Shown in pieces: positions 53,905 through 63,428 of a stretch of 64,000 nucleotides of DNA. This DNA is from Peptococcaceae bacterium BRH_c8a. Its GTDB lineage: Bacteria > Bacillota > Desulfotomaculia > Desulfotomaculales > Desulfallaceae. Position numbers and translations under genes: made by a program. Where the stretch lies: NCBI GenBank assembly GCA_000961575.1, contig LADP01000006.1:23863-87862 (forward strand). Reading direction: 5' to 3'. The notes beneath the pieces are model-generated. The model saw nothing but the letters and a program-made list of their open reading frames with translations. It was not told where the DNA came from and ran no database searches. Numbering within the stretch: the stretch's first letter is position 1; each line of letters begins with the position of its first letter.

Positions 53905-54609
53905 GTGGAAAATACTAATATTCTAGTGGTGGACGATGAGCGTAAGATTCGTGATTTAGTGCGGCTTTACTTGGAAAAAGAAGGCTTTAATGTGGGTGAA
54001 GCAGATGACGGACAGAAAGCCTTGAACATATATCAACAGGGGCAATATGAATTAATCGTCCTGGACCTGATGATGCCGGGCATGGACGGCTGGGAAGTTT
54101 GTAAAGAAGTAAGGAGAAAATCCAATGTACCCATCATTATGCTCACCGCCCGGGACGATGAAATGGACCGCGTTCTAGGCCTGGAATTGGGCGCCGACGA
54201 CTATGTGGCCAAGCCTTTCAGCCCTCGGGAACTGGTGGCCAGAGTAAAAGCGGTACTGCGCCGCAGCCAGGCCGTGCCCGCCACAGAACAGCCTGCCGGT
54301 GAGCCCATACTACAATTTCCGGACCTATCCATCAACCCCGAGCTGCGCCTGGTATTGGTTGACGGCCGGTCCGTAACCCTTACCCCCAAGGAATACGAGC
54401 TGCTTTACCAGCTGGCCCGTTCACCCCGGCGCATTTTCACCCGGGATGAGCTGTTGGAGACCATCTGGGGCTATGATTACATGGGCGACACCCGCACGGT
54501 AGACACCCATATAAACCGTTTAAGGGATAAATTGCTCAAAGCATCCGGCAATAAATCATCCTACATCGCGACAGTATGGGGAGTTGGTTATAGACTTGAG
54601 GTGAACTAA
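53905..54609 (+). CDS. Response regulator, OmpR/PhoB type
   Basis: 234 residues: receiver domain with phospho-acceptor Asp in LIVLDLMMPGMDGWEV, Thr in IIMLTARDDE and Lys in YVAKPFSPRELVARV; C-terminal winged helix with RSVTLTPKEYELLYQLARSP and ATVWGVGYRLEVN. GTG at 53905. It overlaps nothing but directly precedes the kinase, which begins one base after the stop. Confidence 0.93.
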   Translation: MENTNILVVDDERKIRDLVRLYLEKEGFNVGEADDGQKALNIYQQGQYELIVLDLMMPGMDGWEVCKEVRRKSNVPIIMLTARDDEMDRVLGLELGADDYVAKPFSPRELVARVKAVLRRSQAVPATEQPAGEPILQFPDLSINPELRLVLVDGRSVTLTPKEYELLYQLARSPRRIFTRDELLETIWGYDYMGDTRTVDTHINRLRDKLLKASGNKSSYIATVWGVGYRLEVN

Positions 54610-56070
54610 ATGAACCTGCTGCGCAAAAGCGTGGTGTTAAAACTATGGCTGCTAATGGTGGCGCTGGTGCTGCTCATTTTATACTTTACAGGCGTTCTCC
54701 AGACCGCCAAGTTGAAACAATTATACTACGACCAGCAGTTGGAGCTGTTGACCAGCGAGGCCAAACACTTATCGAGCAGTGAAGATATCACCGGGCAAAG
54801 CGCGGATATCCATCTTCTATATACCCTGGCCGGGGCCCTAAGAGGCAACATTATGATTACCGACCGGCAAGGTAATATCGTGCATTGCATCGGCATGGGC
54901 ATGGAGATGCAGAACGTAACCGGTGCGAAGATTAATGTAGTGGGCCATCATGACCTGCCTTGGAGCAAATCCGATTTACAGTCCATCATGCAGGGGAAAA
55001 CCGTCTCCTACCGGGGGGCTTATCATTTTTTAGACACTGATGTATTAACCGTGGCAGTGCCCATTTATAAGGAAGGCCAGTCCGCCGGCACGGTGATGCT
55101 CAGTTCCCCCCTCGCCCCCATTGAAGGGCGTATCAACGCCTTACAGAAAATTACCCTCTCTGCCGGCTTAATCGGTATTGCGCTAGCCACTATTTTGAGC
55201 CTTTTGTTATCCCGCACTTTATCGCGCCCCTTGCTGAAAATGTACCAATCGGCACGGTCAATGGCCAAGGGCGATTACTCCCGCCGGGTGGAAGTGAAAT
55301 CGCAGGATGAAATCGGTTTACTGGCCCATTCCTTAAACACCCTGGCCGCCGAGCTGCAGGAAAAAATCACTGCCCTGGAGCGGCTAGATCAAACCAGGCG
55401 CGAGTTTGTGGCCAATGTGTCACACGAACTGCGTACCCCCCTTTCCATTATCCAAGGCTATACCGAAGCGCTGATGGACGGCATGGCGGCCACCGAAGCA
55501 GAGCGCAATAAATACCTGGCGGAAGCACACGAAGAAATTCTCAGGTTGCGCAGGCTGGTGACCGAAATTTTGGATTTACGTAAAATTGAAGCCGGCGGGG
55601 TGGAATTGAAAAGGCAGCCCATCCCCCTTGATCATCTGGCCAGGCAGGTATACGGGCAATTTCAAGCTCTGGCTAAAGATAAAGAAGTTACAGCGTCCCT
55701 GGATGTTGTACCAGGTTCATATACAGTTGAAGCCGATGCCGATCGTATCAGGCAGGTACTGATCAACCTGTTGGACAACGCGGTGCGGGCAACCCCTGCG
55801 GGAGGCCGGGTTAAAGTAGAACTGCTGGAATATAAGGATACAGTGCAGGTGTCTGTAACCGATACAGGATCGGGTATATCCGCGGAAGAACAGCCGTTAA
55901 TCTGGGAGCGGTTTTACAAGGTGGATAAATCCCGCGCCAGAACAGGCGGGGGAACGGGTTTGGGACTGGCCATAGCCAGGCAAATTATTGAAGCCCACGG
56001 CGGAACAATAGGTGTCAGCAGCAAGCCGGGACAGGGCAGCACTTTTTATTTTGCCATTCCCAAATGCTAA
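54610..56070 (+). CDS. Sensor histidine kinase
   Basis: 486 residues: N-terminal helix (LKLWLLMVALVLLILYF), extracytoplasmic domain (about 30-165), second helix (IALATILSLLLSRTLS), HAMP (RPLLKMYQSARSMAKGDYSRRVEV), HisKA with FVANVSHELRTPLSIIQGYTE (phospho-His near residue 279), and the ATP-binding domain with NLLDNAVRATP, VTDTGSGISAEEQ and GGGTGLGLAIARQII. Signal unknown. Ends before the palindrome at 56094. Confidence 0.95.
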   Translation: MNLLRKSVVLKLWLLMVALVLLILYFTGVLQTAKLKQLYYDQQLELLTSEAKHLSSSEDITGQSADIHLLYTLAGALRGNIMITDRQGNIVHCIGMGMEMQNVTGAKINVVGHHDLPWSKSDLQSIMQGKTVSYRGAYHFLDTDVLTVAVPIYKEGQSAGTVMLSSPLAPIEGRINALQKITLSAGLIGIALATILSLLLSRTLSRPLLKMYQSARSMAKGDYSRRVEVKSQDEIGLLAHSLNTLAAELQEKITALERLDQTRREFVANVSHELRTPLSIIQGYTEALMDGMAATEAERNKYLAEAHEEILRLRRLVTEILDLRKIEAGGVELKRQPIPLDHLARQVYGQFQALAKDKEVTASLDVVPGSYTVEADADRIRQVLINLLDNAVRATPAGGRVKVELLEYKDTVQVSVTDTGSGISAEEQPLIWERFYKVDKSRARTGGGTGLGLAIARQIIEAHGGTIGVSSKPGQGSTFYFAIPKC

Positions 56071-56093
56071 ATGAACCTTTTGGAGGGTAAGTA

Positions 56094-56121
56094 GATGCCA
56101 AGGGGATGTCCCCTTGGCATC
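56094..56121 (+). terminator. Perfect palindromic hairpin after the kinase
   Basis: GATGCCAAGGGG / CCCCTTGGCATC with ATGT loop. Confidence 0.7.
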
Positions 56122-56187
56122 TTACCCAGCTCGTTTAAACTATTTTTACGTAGAATTTATGGAATCTATAGTAAAATTCCCAAAAAA

Positions 56188-56203
56188 AAAGCCCGAAGGC
56201 TTT
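56188..56203 (-). terminator. Terminator of the YmaF gene
   Basis: Minus strand AAAGCC-TTCG-GGCTTT followed by T-run, immediately after the stop of ymaF. Confidence 0.65.
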
Positions 56204-56564
56204 ATCCTAAGGGATTTTCAATTAGAGTGGCAAATTCAAACTCGTGTACGTGTGCTGCATCCAATGTAGTAGTACCTTTAACAAAATGTACGTGTTTGCC
56301 GCCACCGACATCTATAGCCGGTCCGGTTTCTACAGCAACTTCGTGAAGATGGCCAACAACAAAATCCGTATTGACTAGGATGCCATGTATGTGGTTCATG
56401 CCAGCTATTGGTATAACTTCACTGGTTACACCTGCAAAACGATGATTGTGTACAATTGCTCCCGCAAGTTTTGTACTCCCTAAGAACTCATGAGTATGGG
56501 TTTGCGAGAAAACTGGCTGTTCTAGTTGGTTATCTTGTTTTGCTTTCTCCCAATCCTTAGGCAT
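56202..56564 (-). CDS. YmaF-family His-rich protein
   Basis: 120 residues. VFSQTHTHEFLGSTKLAGAIVHNHRFAGVTSEVIP and GKHVHFVKGTTTLDAAHVHEFEFATLIENP are the family signature; His pairs (HTHEF, VHNHRF, NHIH, HLHE, KHVHF, HVHEF) recur about every 20 residues. Spore-forming bacteria often have it; its function is not established and metal binding is plausible. ATG at 56564. Confidence 0.85.
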   Translation of the reverse strand: MPKDWEKAKQDNQLEQPVFSQTHTHEFLGSTKLAGAIVHNHRFAGVTSEVIPIAGMNHIHGILVNTDFVVGHLHEVAVETGPAIDVGGGKHVHFVKGTTTLDAAHVHEFEFATLIENPLG

Positions 56565-56767
56565 TAAATACCCCCCTTTAATATTATTTTACATAATATC
56601 CCAGCGGGGGTATAAATGTTCCCCCTTCTCGCAAATGCAATAGAGTAAGTCAATGGACCACCGCCGACATCAAGAACTTCAGGATTTTGGGGCAAATCTT
56701 TCAAGCAATAATCAACCAAAATGAAAAAAAGGGCTTGTATATGCCAAAGCTCCCTAAATATTAACAT
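56564..56767 (-). pseudogene. Methyltransferase remnant
   Basis: 67 codons with VLDVGGGPLTYSIAFARRG, the S-adenosylmethionine-binding motif I of a class I methyltransferase, preceded by a helical LWHIQALFFILVDYCLKDLP. No more of the domain exists and there is no good start. A truncated gene upstream of ymaF. Confidence 0.5.
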
Positions 56768-56905
56768 GAGAACCTATTTTTAATTCATATTTTTTGGTAA
56801 AATTAAAAAAAATAAGACTTACTATTACGGGGTTGGCACTTATTATCTTTTTGGAAAGTGGTTCAATGGGAACTATGGGTAATGGTGGTAGAGAGGGGAT
56901 AGGTT

Positions 56906-57769
56906 ATGGGAGCAACCTTTAAACATTTTACAGACCAGATTCCGGGAGAGAACGCCGGTATTAAAATGCTGGCCGGTGAGAATGTATTATTGCTCAAACC
57001 CCGGTTTTATATTATTAACCAAGTAACTGAGGTAAAGGACTACCATTTTGCGATTCCCACATCAACTCCACCACCGACCTGCGTTGGAAAACGTGAATAC
57101 CAATTTCGCAAGCATAGCGTGATTTCCTTTGGCCCGGATGTTACTGTTTTGAACAAAATTGATGCCCCTACCCGGGAATATATGAACATTATTTTCAAGA
57201 GGAAATTTTTCGAGGACATAGCACGAGAGGCTATAGGGAATAGAAACATCACCAAAAAATTAGAATACTACCCCAGTTCCCAGTTACAACAGGTAATTGT
57301 TCACTTTGAACATGAAGTCGAAAACTTTAATGGTAATTGTCCATTGATGCTGCAGAGTATTTGCGTGCAGTTGGCTATCCAGGTGCTCCGCTGTATGGAC
57401 AATGATGCCGCTGGTGCCAAAAAATACGACCGGGAAAACAACTATGTAAGCAAGGCAATAGATTACATGCAGGCTTATGGTAATGCGGGAATTAGTATAA
57501 ACGACATCTGCCGGGAGATTAATTTAAGCCCCTTTTATTTTATCCGCCTGTTTAAGGCCCAGACGGGGAAAACCCCCCATCAATATCTTTTGGAAATAAG
57601 ACTGCAGAAAGCGGAAACCTTGTTACAACAGGGTGGATATTCAGTGGAAGAGGTGGCCCATTTATGCGGGTTTATACATCCGGGGCACTTTTCCTCCCTT
57701 TTCCGGCGCATGATGGGGACAACGCCGTCTGAATACAGGAAAAAACGGATTACCAGTATTAAAAAATAA
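56906..57769 (+). CDS. AraC-family transcriptional regulator
   Basis: 287 residues. The last 100 form the double helix-turn-helix: ISINDICREINLSPFYFIRLFKAQTGKTPHQYLLEIRLQKAE and YSVEEVAHLCGFIHPGHFSSLFRRMMGTTPSEYRK. The N-terminal domain looks cupin-like (EYQFRKHSVISFGPDV). ATG at 56906. A strong terminator follows at once. Target unknown; the surface protein gene downstream is the closest plus-strand gene. Confidence 0.88.
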   Translation: MGATFKHFTDQIPGENAGIKMLAGENVLLLKPRFYIINQVTEVKDYHFAIPTSTPPPTCVGKREYQFRKHSVISFGPDVTVLNKIDAPTREYMNIIFKRKFFEDIAREAIGNRNITKKLEYYPSSQLQQVIVHFEHEVENFNGNCPLMLQSICVQLAIQVLRCMDNDAAGAKKYDRENNYVSKAIDYMQAYGNAGISINDICREINLSPFYFIRLFKAQTGKTPHQYLLEIRLQKAETLLQQGGYSVEEVAHLCGFIHPGHFSSLFRRMMGTTPSEYRKKRITSIKK

Positions 57770-57788
57770 TGGGAATAACGTTAGTTTT

Positions 57789-57820
57789 GCCGCCTAACAG
57801 TCGTTAGGCGGCTTTTATTT
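57789..57820 (+). terminator. Rho-independent terminator
   Basis: GCCGCCTAAC / GTTAGGCGGC with AGTC loop and TTTTATTTTT. Confidence 0.9.
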
Positions 57821-58028
57821 TTGTTGCGATGCAAAAGAGCAATTTTGTCAAAAATGAGAGAGCAATTTTGAGCAATTTAGAATCTACCTGAAGTTTATAA
57901 TAATTACTGTGTAGATGCTATATTTTGAGGTTCGGTGCAAGATCTTAACGTTTGGCGGTGAACCGCCTCTGGCATTTTTAAACAATTGATTGATGAAAGT
58001 CCAATTTATTGTACGGGGGGAGACAAGG

Positions 58029-61000
58029 ATGCTTGATAACTGTTTCCACAGGTGTCTTCGTTTTGCAAGGATGATGCGGTTACATTTGGCGGTTGTAGTG
58101 GTGCTGGTACTTACTACCGCCTGTTTTTCCGCAGCCGCCTTAGCAGCGGAAGGGGATGTCTGTGAGATCGGAACAACTGCTTATGCAACGCTTGATGATG
58201 CGCTGGCGGCTGTCCAGAGCGGGGAGAACATCCGGCTACTGGAGAACATTAATTACAACGGCGGCATCATAATCGAGGATAAAAATATTACCTTTGACCT
58301 CAACGGATTTACGCTCAACGTGGTCAATACCACGGTAGGGGAAGCTGTTTACAGCAGCGGCCTTTATGTGAAGGGAAATGCTACGGTTGACCTGACAGGC
58401 ACTGGTGAACTCAACGTTACCGGCAGCCAATATGGGGTATATGTCGAGGGTGGCGCCGCAGGGAACGCCGCAGCCACTGTAACCAATGCTGCCGCAACCG
58501 GCCCGGATGGCTGTGCCGCCTATGCTAACGGTGAAAACGCAGTGATCACTGTGGAAGGCGATGTCACAGCTGCCAGCACTGGAGGCATTGGGGCGAAAGG
58601 CAACTCCTCCGGATTGGTAACTGTCAAGGGCAATGTTGCCGCAACCGCAGCCGATAGCGACTACGAGTACGACTACGACTGCGCTGCCGTGGAAGCCTGG
58701 GATAACGGAGAGGTCATCGTAGAGGGAGACGTCATCGCCACCGGCAATAAGAGCATTGGCGTGCTTGCCGCAGGCTCAAGCGTTACCGTAGGCGGTGATG
58801 TCACCGGCGTCTTGGGCGGCGCGTATGCCTCCGTCTCCTCCAGTATTGAAATAACAGGCAATGTCAGTTCCACTGATGCATCAGGCTTCGGTGTGCAAGC
58901 CATAGACAACTGCGCCATTGATGTTGGCGGTAATGTCGGGTCCAGCGGTACTGGCGTAATGATAACGGGAACGGAAGGACCGGATGGTCCATCGGAGATT
59001 ACCATCGACGGAGTGATTACGGCGCCGGTTTACATACAAATTGGAAGCGGCACATTGAATTTTGAGGATTACGACCTGGATCCTGGTACTATAGAAGGCT
59101 ACCGAATTTATGCAAACGATTCCGGCCTGGGCGCCGTATATGTCTTGAATTTTGCCAGCGGCAATGGAAGTGAGGAAAACCCCTACCTTATAGCCACGGC
59201 GGATCAACTCAACAATGTACGGAATTACCTGGATAAGCATTTCAAACTAATCGCCCATATTGAACTTAGTTCTTTCACTAACAGTGGAGGTTGGGAGCCT
59301 ATCGGCGATTATAGCACTCGCTTCACCGGCACCATTGAAGGCGGTGAAGTAGGGTATACCATAAGTAGCCTCTTTATTGACCGGAGTAGCACAGACTACG
59401 TGGGTATGTTCGGCTGTACCGGGGCAGGAGCAGAAATCCGGGACCTCGGGCTGACAGACGTAAATGTAACCGGACGTGACTATGTCGGCGGCCTGGTAGG
59501 AAGGAATTACGGCCTGGTTACCGACTCATATGTCACCGGTAATGTGATCGGTGACACTGATGTCGGCGGCTTAGTGGGGCAAAATGAAGGCTCGATTATT
59601 GATTCTTACTTCGCAGGAACTGTGACAGCCGATTATTATTATACAGGCGGACTGGTTGGCGATAATATCGGCACGATTACCAACTGCCATACGGAGGCAA
59701 CCGTGACCTGTTCAGATAATTATGTCGGTGGTTTGGCGGGCGGCAGCTCCGGACCAATTACTGATTCTTATGCTACTGGCACTGTGACGGGCGCTGATTA
59801 CGTCGGCGGTCTGGTGGGGTGGAACTTTAGTGGCGATGGTTATAAAGGTGAAATCACTGATTCCTACTCCACATGTACAGTGGAAGGGATGGGTTGGGAT
59901 GTAGGTGGCTTGGTGGGTGATAACAGCGGGCCAATCGCCAGCTCTTTCGCCACCGGTATGGTAACGAGTGTAGACGTTTGTGTTGGAGGTCTGGTGGGGA
60001 GTAATTATTCTTTAATCACCAACTCCTATGCAACAGGCGATGTTGAAGGCGAAAATGCCGTCGGGGGCCTGGTTGGTTATAATAATGCTTCAATCACAAA
60101 CTGTTATGCCATAGGCGCGGCGAAAGGCGAGATAGGTAAGGAAGATGTAGGCGGTCTGGTGGGTGATAACGGAAGCAGTCAGAGCCGCACTGCCACCAAC
60201 AGCTACTGGGATACCGTAACATCAGGCTTAATTACATCAGACGGCGGCGAGGGCAAGACCACAGCCGAAATGAAGCAGCAGGCAACGTTTACAGACTGGG
60301 ACTTCGATACGATTTGGAGAATTAATGACAGCGATAATAATGGATACCCATTCCTAAGCTGGCAGGGAAACGAGGGCGGGCAAACCAACGAGCCACCTGT
60401 ATTAAGTGCAGTTGGCGTCAGCGCTGTAACCCAAACAACTGCAACATTAAACTTCACTTCCGACAAAGTGGGGAATTATTACTTCCTGGTTTATAGCGCG
60501 GAGGACAGCGTTCCGGACGCAGCCACAATCAAAGCTCAGGGAGAAGCAGCGGCCAAAGGGACAGGTACAGCGGCGGCAGCGGCAAATGCTGCCCAGGTAA
60601 CCGGCTTAACAGCGTCGACAGCATATAAGGCATATGTCGTCGTAGAAGATACGGAAGAAAATATTTCAAACGTGGCAGTAATCAGCTTTACCACGCTGGA
60701 AGCCACACAGAACAACGCCCCAAACCGCAAGACCGGCGTACCGGCGGCGTCATCGGCCAGCATAACGGTGAATACCGCGTACACCCTCGACCTCTCAACG
60801 GTCTTTGAGGACGCCGACAGCGACCCGCTGACCTATACGGTATCAGTGGATGGCGCCAATCAGGTTGCGGCGGCGGCAAACTATATATACACCCCGGCAT
60901 CGGCAGGGGATACCATATTGGTATTCAAAGCCAACGATGGAACGGTGGATTCCACTGACACCTATACGGTGACTTTGACCGCCAACGCAGTACCGCCGCA

Positions 61001-62075
61001 GACCTATGCACTGACCATTACGGCGGGGACGGGCGGCAGCATTACAACCGGCAGCAATGGCAATTATGCGGCAGGTACCGTTATCAGTATTGCCGCGACA
61101 CCTTCTTCCGGATACAGCTTTAACAAATGGTCATCCGTCGGCGGCGGGACTTTCGGCAACACGACCAGTGCCAGCACCAACTTTACCATGCCTGCCAACG
61201 CTGTCACAATCACAGCCGACTTTATGTACAACGGCTCCGGCGGTGGTGGCGGCGGCGGATACATTCCCCCCGGCACGATAATCGACTCTAAAGCGGGTGG
61301 CAGCGCGGGGTCCGGCGGGGCGACCGTCATTATCGGATCGAATGTCCTCCCCGCGGACGCCCGCTTCAACGTTACCCGCTTGAGCGACAGCGTTGTGGAC
61401 GACATCGTCCCCGAAGGGCTGCTGGTGTCACTGGGGAGCAATATTTATGAGATTACCACATCCGGTACCCGTAATTTCGAAGATCAGACGATTACTATCC
61501 GCATTGCCTACGACCCGGCGAAGATTGCTGCGGGCGAGCAGCCGGTCATCCGCTACCTGGACGAAACCACAGAGCAGTGGATAGACCTGCCGACGACCCT
61601 CGAGCAGGGTGCGGACGGTCAGTGGAACGCCGTGACACGCATCAACCACCTCACCAAGTTCGCCGTTTTCAGCGCCCGGGTGCGAGATGCGGCCCAAAAG
61701 GTCATCACCCTGACCATCGGCCAGGTGCAGGCCAGCGTTAACGGCAGCCCGTATGCCCTTGACGCCGTACCTTTTGTGGATAAGCAGGCCAACCGGACGC
61801 TGGTGCCCGTCAGGTTCATCAGCGAAGCCATAGGGGCGGAAGTGGACTGGAACGCCAAGGACCGGACGATTACCATCCAAGACGATGACAAGGCCATCGT
61901 CCTAACCCTCGGTTCCAAGAACGCGCTCGTTGACGGAGAAACAACGGTTATCGACTGCGCCCCGGTGGTGCTGCCTCCCGGCCGCACCTTCGTTCCCCTG
62001 CGGTTTGTCAGCGAAAACCTAGGCGCGAATGTAAACTATGCTGAAACAACCGGGGAGATTAGCATCACACGGTAA
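58029..62075 (+). CDS. Large exported GLUG-repeat surface protein
   Basis: About 1348 residues. Signal peptide (LHLAVVVVLVLTTACFSAAA), a beta-helix-like N-terminal third, about six to eight GLUG repeats (YVGGLVGRNYGLVTDSYVTG, DVGGLVGQNEGSIIDSY ...; roughly residues 480-730), a fibronectin-like part, a cadherin-like segment (DADSDPLTYTVSVDGAN), a bacterial-repeat SGYSFNKWSSVGGGTFGN, a GSGGGGGGGYIPPG linker, and two copper-amine-oxidase N-terminal-like repeats at the end (RTLVPVRFISEAIGAEV and RTFVPLRFVSENLGANV). The last probably binds the envelope, as often in these anaerobes. ATG at 58029 with GGGGGGAG is preferred over TTG 57990. The 5' region has a GGTTC/GAACC pairing and a GGCGGTGAACCGCC hairpin but no riboswitch I know. 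Confidence 0.8.
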   Translation: MLDNCFHRCLRFARMMRLHLAVVVVLVLTTACFSAAALAAEGDVCEIGTTAYATLDDALAAVQSGENIRLLENINYNGGIIIEDKNITFDLNGFTLNVVNTTVGEAVYSSGLYVKGNATVDLTGTGELNVTGSQYGVYVEGGAAGNAAATVTNAAATGPDGCAAYANGENAVITVEGDVTAASTGGIGAKGNSSGLVTVKGNVAATAADSDYEYDYDCAAVEAWDNGEVIVEGDVIATGNKSIGVLAAGSSVTVGGDVTGVLGGAYASVSSSIEITGNVSSTDASGFGVQAIDNCAIDVGGNVGSSGTGVMITGTEGPDGPSEITIDGVITAPVYIQIGSGTLNFEDYDLDPGTIEGYRIYANDSGLGAVYVLNFASGNGSEENPYLIATADQLNNVRNYLDKHFKLIAHIELSSFTNSGGWEPIGDYSTRFTGTIEGGEVGYTISSLFIDRSSTDYVGMFGCTGAGAEIRDLGLTDVNVTGRDYVGGLVGRNYGLVTDSYVTGNVIGDTDVGGLVGQNEGSIIDSYFAGTVTADYYYTGGLVGDNIGTITNCHTEATVTCSDNYVGGLAGGSSGPITDSYATGTVTGADYVGGLVGWNFSGDGYKGEITDSYSTCTVEGMGWDVGGLVGDNSGPIASSFATGMVTSVDVCVGGLVGSNYSLITNSYATGDVEGENAVGGLVGYNNASITNCYAIGAAKGEIGKEDVGGLVGDNGSSQSRTATNSYWDTVTSGLITSDGGEGKTTAEMKQQATFTDWDFDTIWRINDSDNNGYPFLSWQGNEGGQTNEPPVLSAVGVSAVTQTTATLNFTSDKVGNYYFLVYSAEDSVPDAATIKAQGEAAAKGTGTAAAAANAAQVTGLTASTAYKAYVVVEDTEENISNVAVISFTTLEATQNNAPNRKTGVPAASSASITVNTAYTLDLSTVFEDADSDPLTYTVSVDGANQVAAAANYIYTPASAGDTILVFKANDGTVDSTDTYTVTLTANAVPPQTYALTITAGTGGSITTGSNGNYAAGTVISIAATPSSGYSFNKWSSVGGGTFGNTTSASTNFTMPANAVTITADFMYNGSGGGGGGGYIPPGTIIDSKAGGSAGSGGATVIIGSNVLPADARFNVTRLSDSVVDDIVPEGLLVSLGSNIYEITTSGTRNFEDQTITIRIAYDPAKIAAGEQPVIRYLDETTEQWIDLPTTLEQGADGQWNAVTRINHLTKFAVFSARVRDAAQKVITLTIGQVQASVNGSPYALDAVPFVDKQANRTLVPVRFISEAIGAEVDWNAKDRTITIQDDDKAIVLTLGSKNALVDGETTVIDCAPVVLPPGRTFVPLRFVSENLGANVNYAETTGEISITR

Positions 62076-62113
62076 AAAGTTAGCAACAAGGTTGGTCTAA
62101 GGAGATCGAATTA

Positions 62114-62153
62114 AGCATTTTATCCCTTGTTTTAGGGGTAAAATGCTTTTTTT
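62114..62153 (+). terminator. Rho-independent terminator
   Basis: AGCATTTTA-TCCC / GGGG-TAAAATGCT plus a T-run after the surface protein gene. Confidence 0.85.
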
Positions 62154-62434
62154 GCTAAAACAATGTTTTATAGAGGATAAAGAGACCTGCATTCATTGAT
62201 AAACAATATGGCAAAAGAAAAAAACTATTATTTAAAACTACGTAAAAAATAAAGCTGTTGCCCGCTATAATTATAACGGATTACCTGCTGGAAAAATTGC
62301 TGGCCGGGCAACCGCAAGCAGATACTCCCGGCATGTTCAAAAGAGGATTTACCCCTGGCAAGAATAACCCCTTATTTCCATGCTCCGATTGCATATATAT
62401 AATTTAAGAATGTGTTAATCGGGGTGCAACCAAT
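62154..62434. other. Intergenic region, possible remnant
   Basis: No supported gene. A frame near 62265-62410 reads TDYLLEKLLAGQPQADTPGM and FKRGFTPGKNNPLFPCSDC before TAA, coding-like but without start; perhaps a gene remnant. Confidence 0.3.
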
Positions 62435-63190
62435 ATGAATAATACACAAAAAAAGTTACTATACACTTTTTTGCCGATGACTGTCATTATTATTCTGCTA
62501 GATATTTTGTCCCATGGAGATATCAAGGTTGGCTACGTCAAGTATGCCACAATTATTACACTTTTCCTGGCCACACTAGTTGTAAGGAAAAGATACCAAG
62601 AACAAAAAATTATGAACATCGCCGTTTTTTTTATAATTGTGGGTGATTTCTTTCTGGTTTTTTGCGATACTTTCCCAGAAATAAGTGGTAAGGTACATAT
62701 CTTTGGAATATTTGGTTTTCTAGTTGCTTATTTATTTCTTATCCTCGCCTTCCATAAAAACTTCAGGGTGGGATGGAAGGAGTTATTCGCTGGGATACCT
62801 GTTTTAGCAATATTCATACCAAACTATTTCATTCTTTTTCCTTATGTCTCGGGACTAATGTTTTATGGAGGAACCCTGTTTAGCGTTATTTTGTGTTACA
62901 TGGCCTGGGTCTCTATCTGTACAATGTTAAGGTGTTACTACAGCCCTCGAATTTCACGTTGTATAGCTCTAGCAGGCTATCTGATGCTTATATGCGACAT
63001 CGGGGTGTCACAATCGTTATTTAATCCCGCCTTCGCCAACCAGTTTAATCCATGGCTTGCATGTCTAATTTGGGGTTCATATGTTCCGGCATGGACCCTA
63101 ATTGCGGTTACCATCGCAGAAGATAATCTTCTATATGACACTAACAAACTTTTATTCCAGAGGGTTTATTGTCTAAAAGAACCAGACTAA
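62435..63190 (+). CDS. YhhN-family membrane protein
   Basis: 251 residues with about eight hydrophobic segments. VGDFFLVFCDTFPE, FGIFGFLVAYLFLILAFHKN and the C-terminal LMLICDIGVSQSLFNP are YhhN-like. In eukaryotes a relative is lysoplasmalogenase; the bacterial role is not settled. ATG at 62435, weak ribosome binding site. Confidence 0.75.
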   Translation: MNNTQKKLLYTFLPMTVIIILLDILSHGDIKVGYVKYATIITLFLATLVVRKRYQEQKIMNIAVFFIIVGDFFLVFCDTFPEISGKVHIFGIFGFLVAYLFLILAFHKNFRVGWKELFAGIPVLAIFIPNYFILFPYVSGLMFYGGTLFSVILCYMAWVSICTMLRCYYSPRISRCIALAGYLMLICDIGVSQSLFNPAFANQFNPWLACLIWGSYVPAWTLIAVTIAEDNLLYDTNKLLFQRVYCLKEPD

Positions 63191-63428
63191 ATTGCCTTGA
63201 TCCTTGAACTCTCTTCTTAGTTGTACGATAAAACTACCCCTAGTAGGATTAATGGCTACTGGATCAAGGTTAAGGAACCTATAATTCCTGAATGATAGGA
63301 AATGATAGGATAATAAATGTACCTCAAACAACATATTAATAGTAAAGAAAGCCTACCCTAACTCCAAAACCCATGGTATAAGAAGATTAACAAGTTAAAC
63401 CCCGTTTAGGATTATGATATGCTCCCCC

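Noticed and set aside
57900..58020. c-di-GMP or other riboswitch before the surface protein
   Set aside because: Small hairpins are present but none of the conserved core words I know for c-di-GMP-I or -II are seen.
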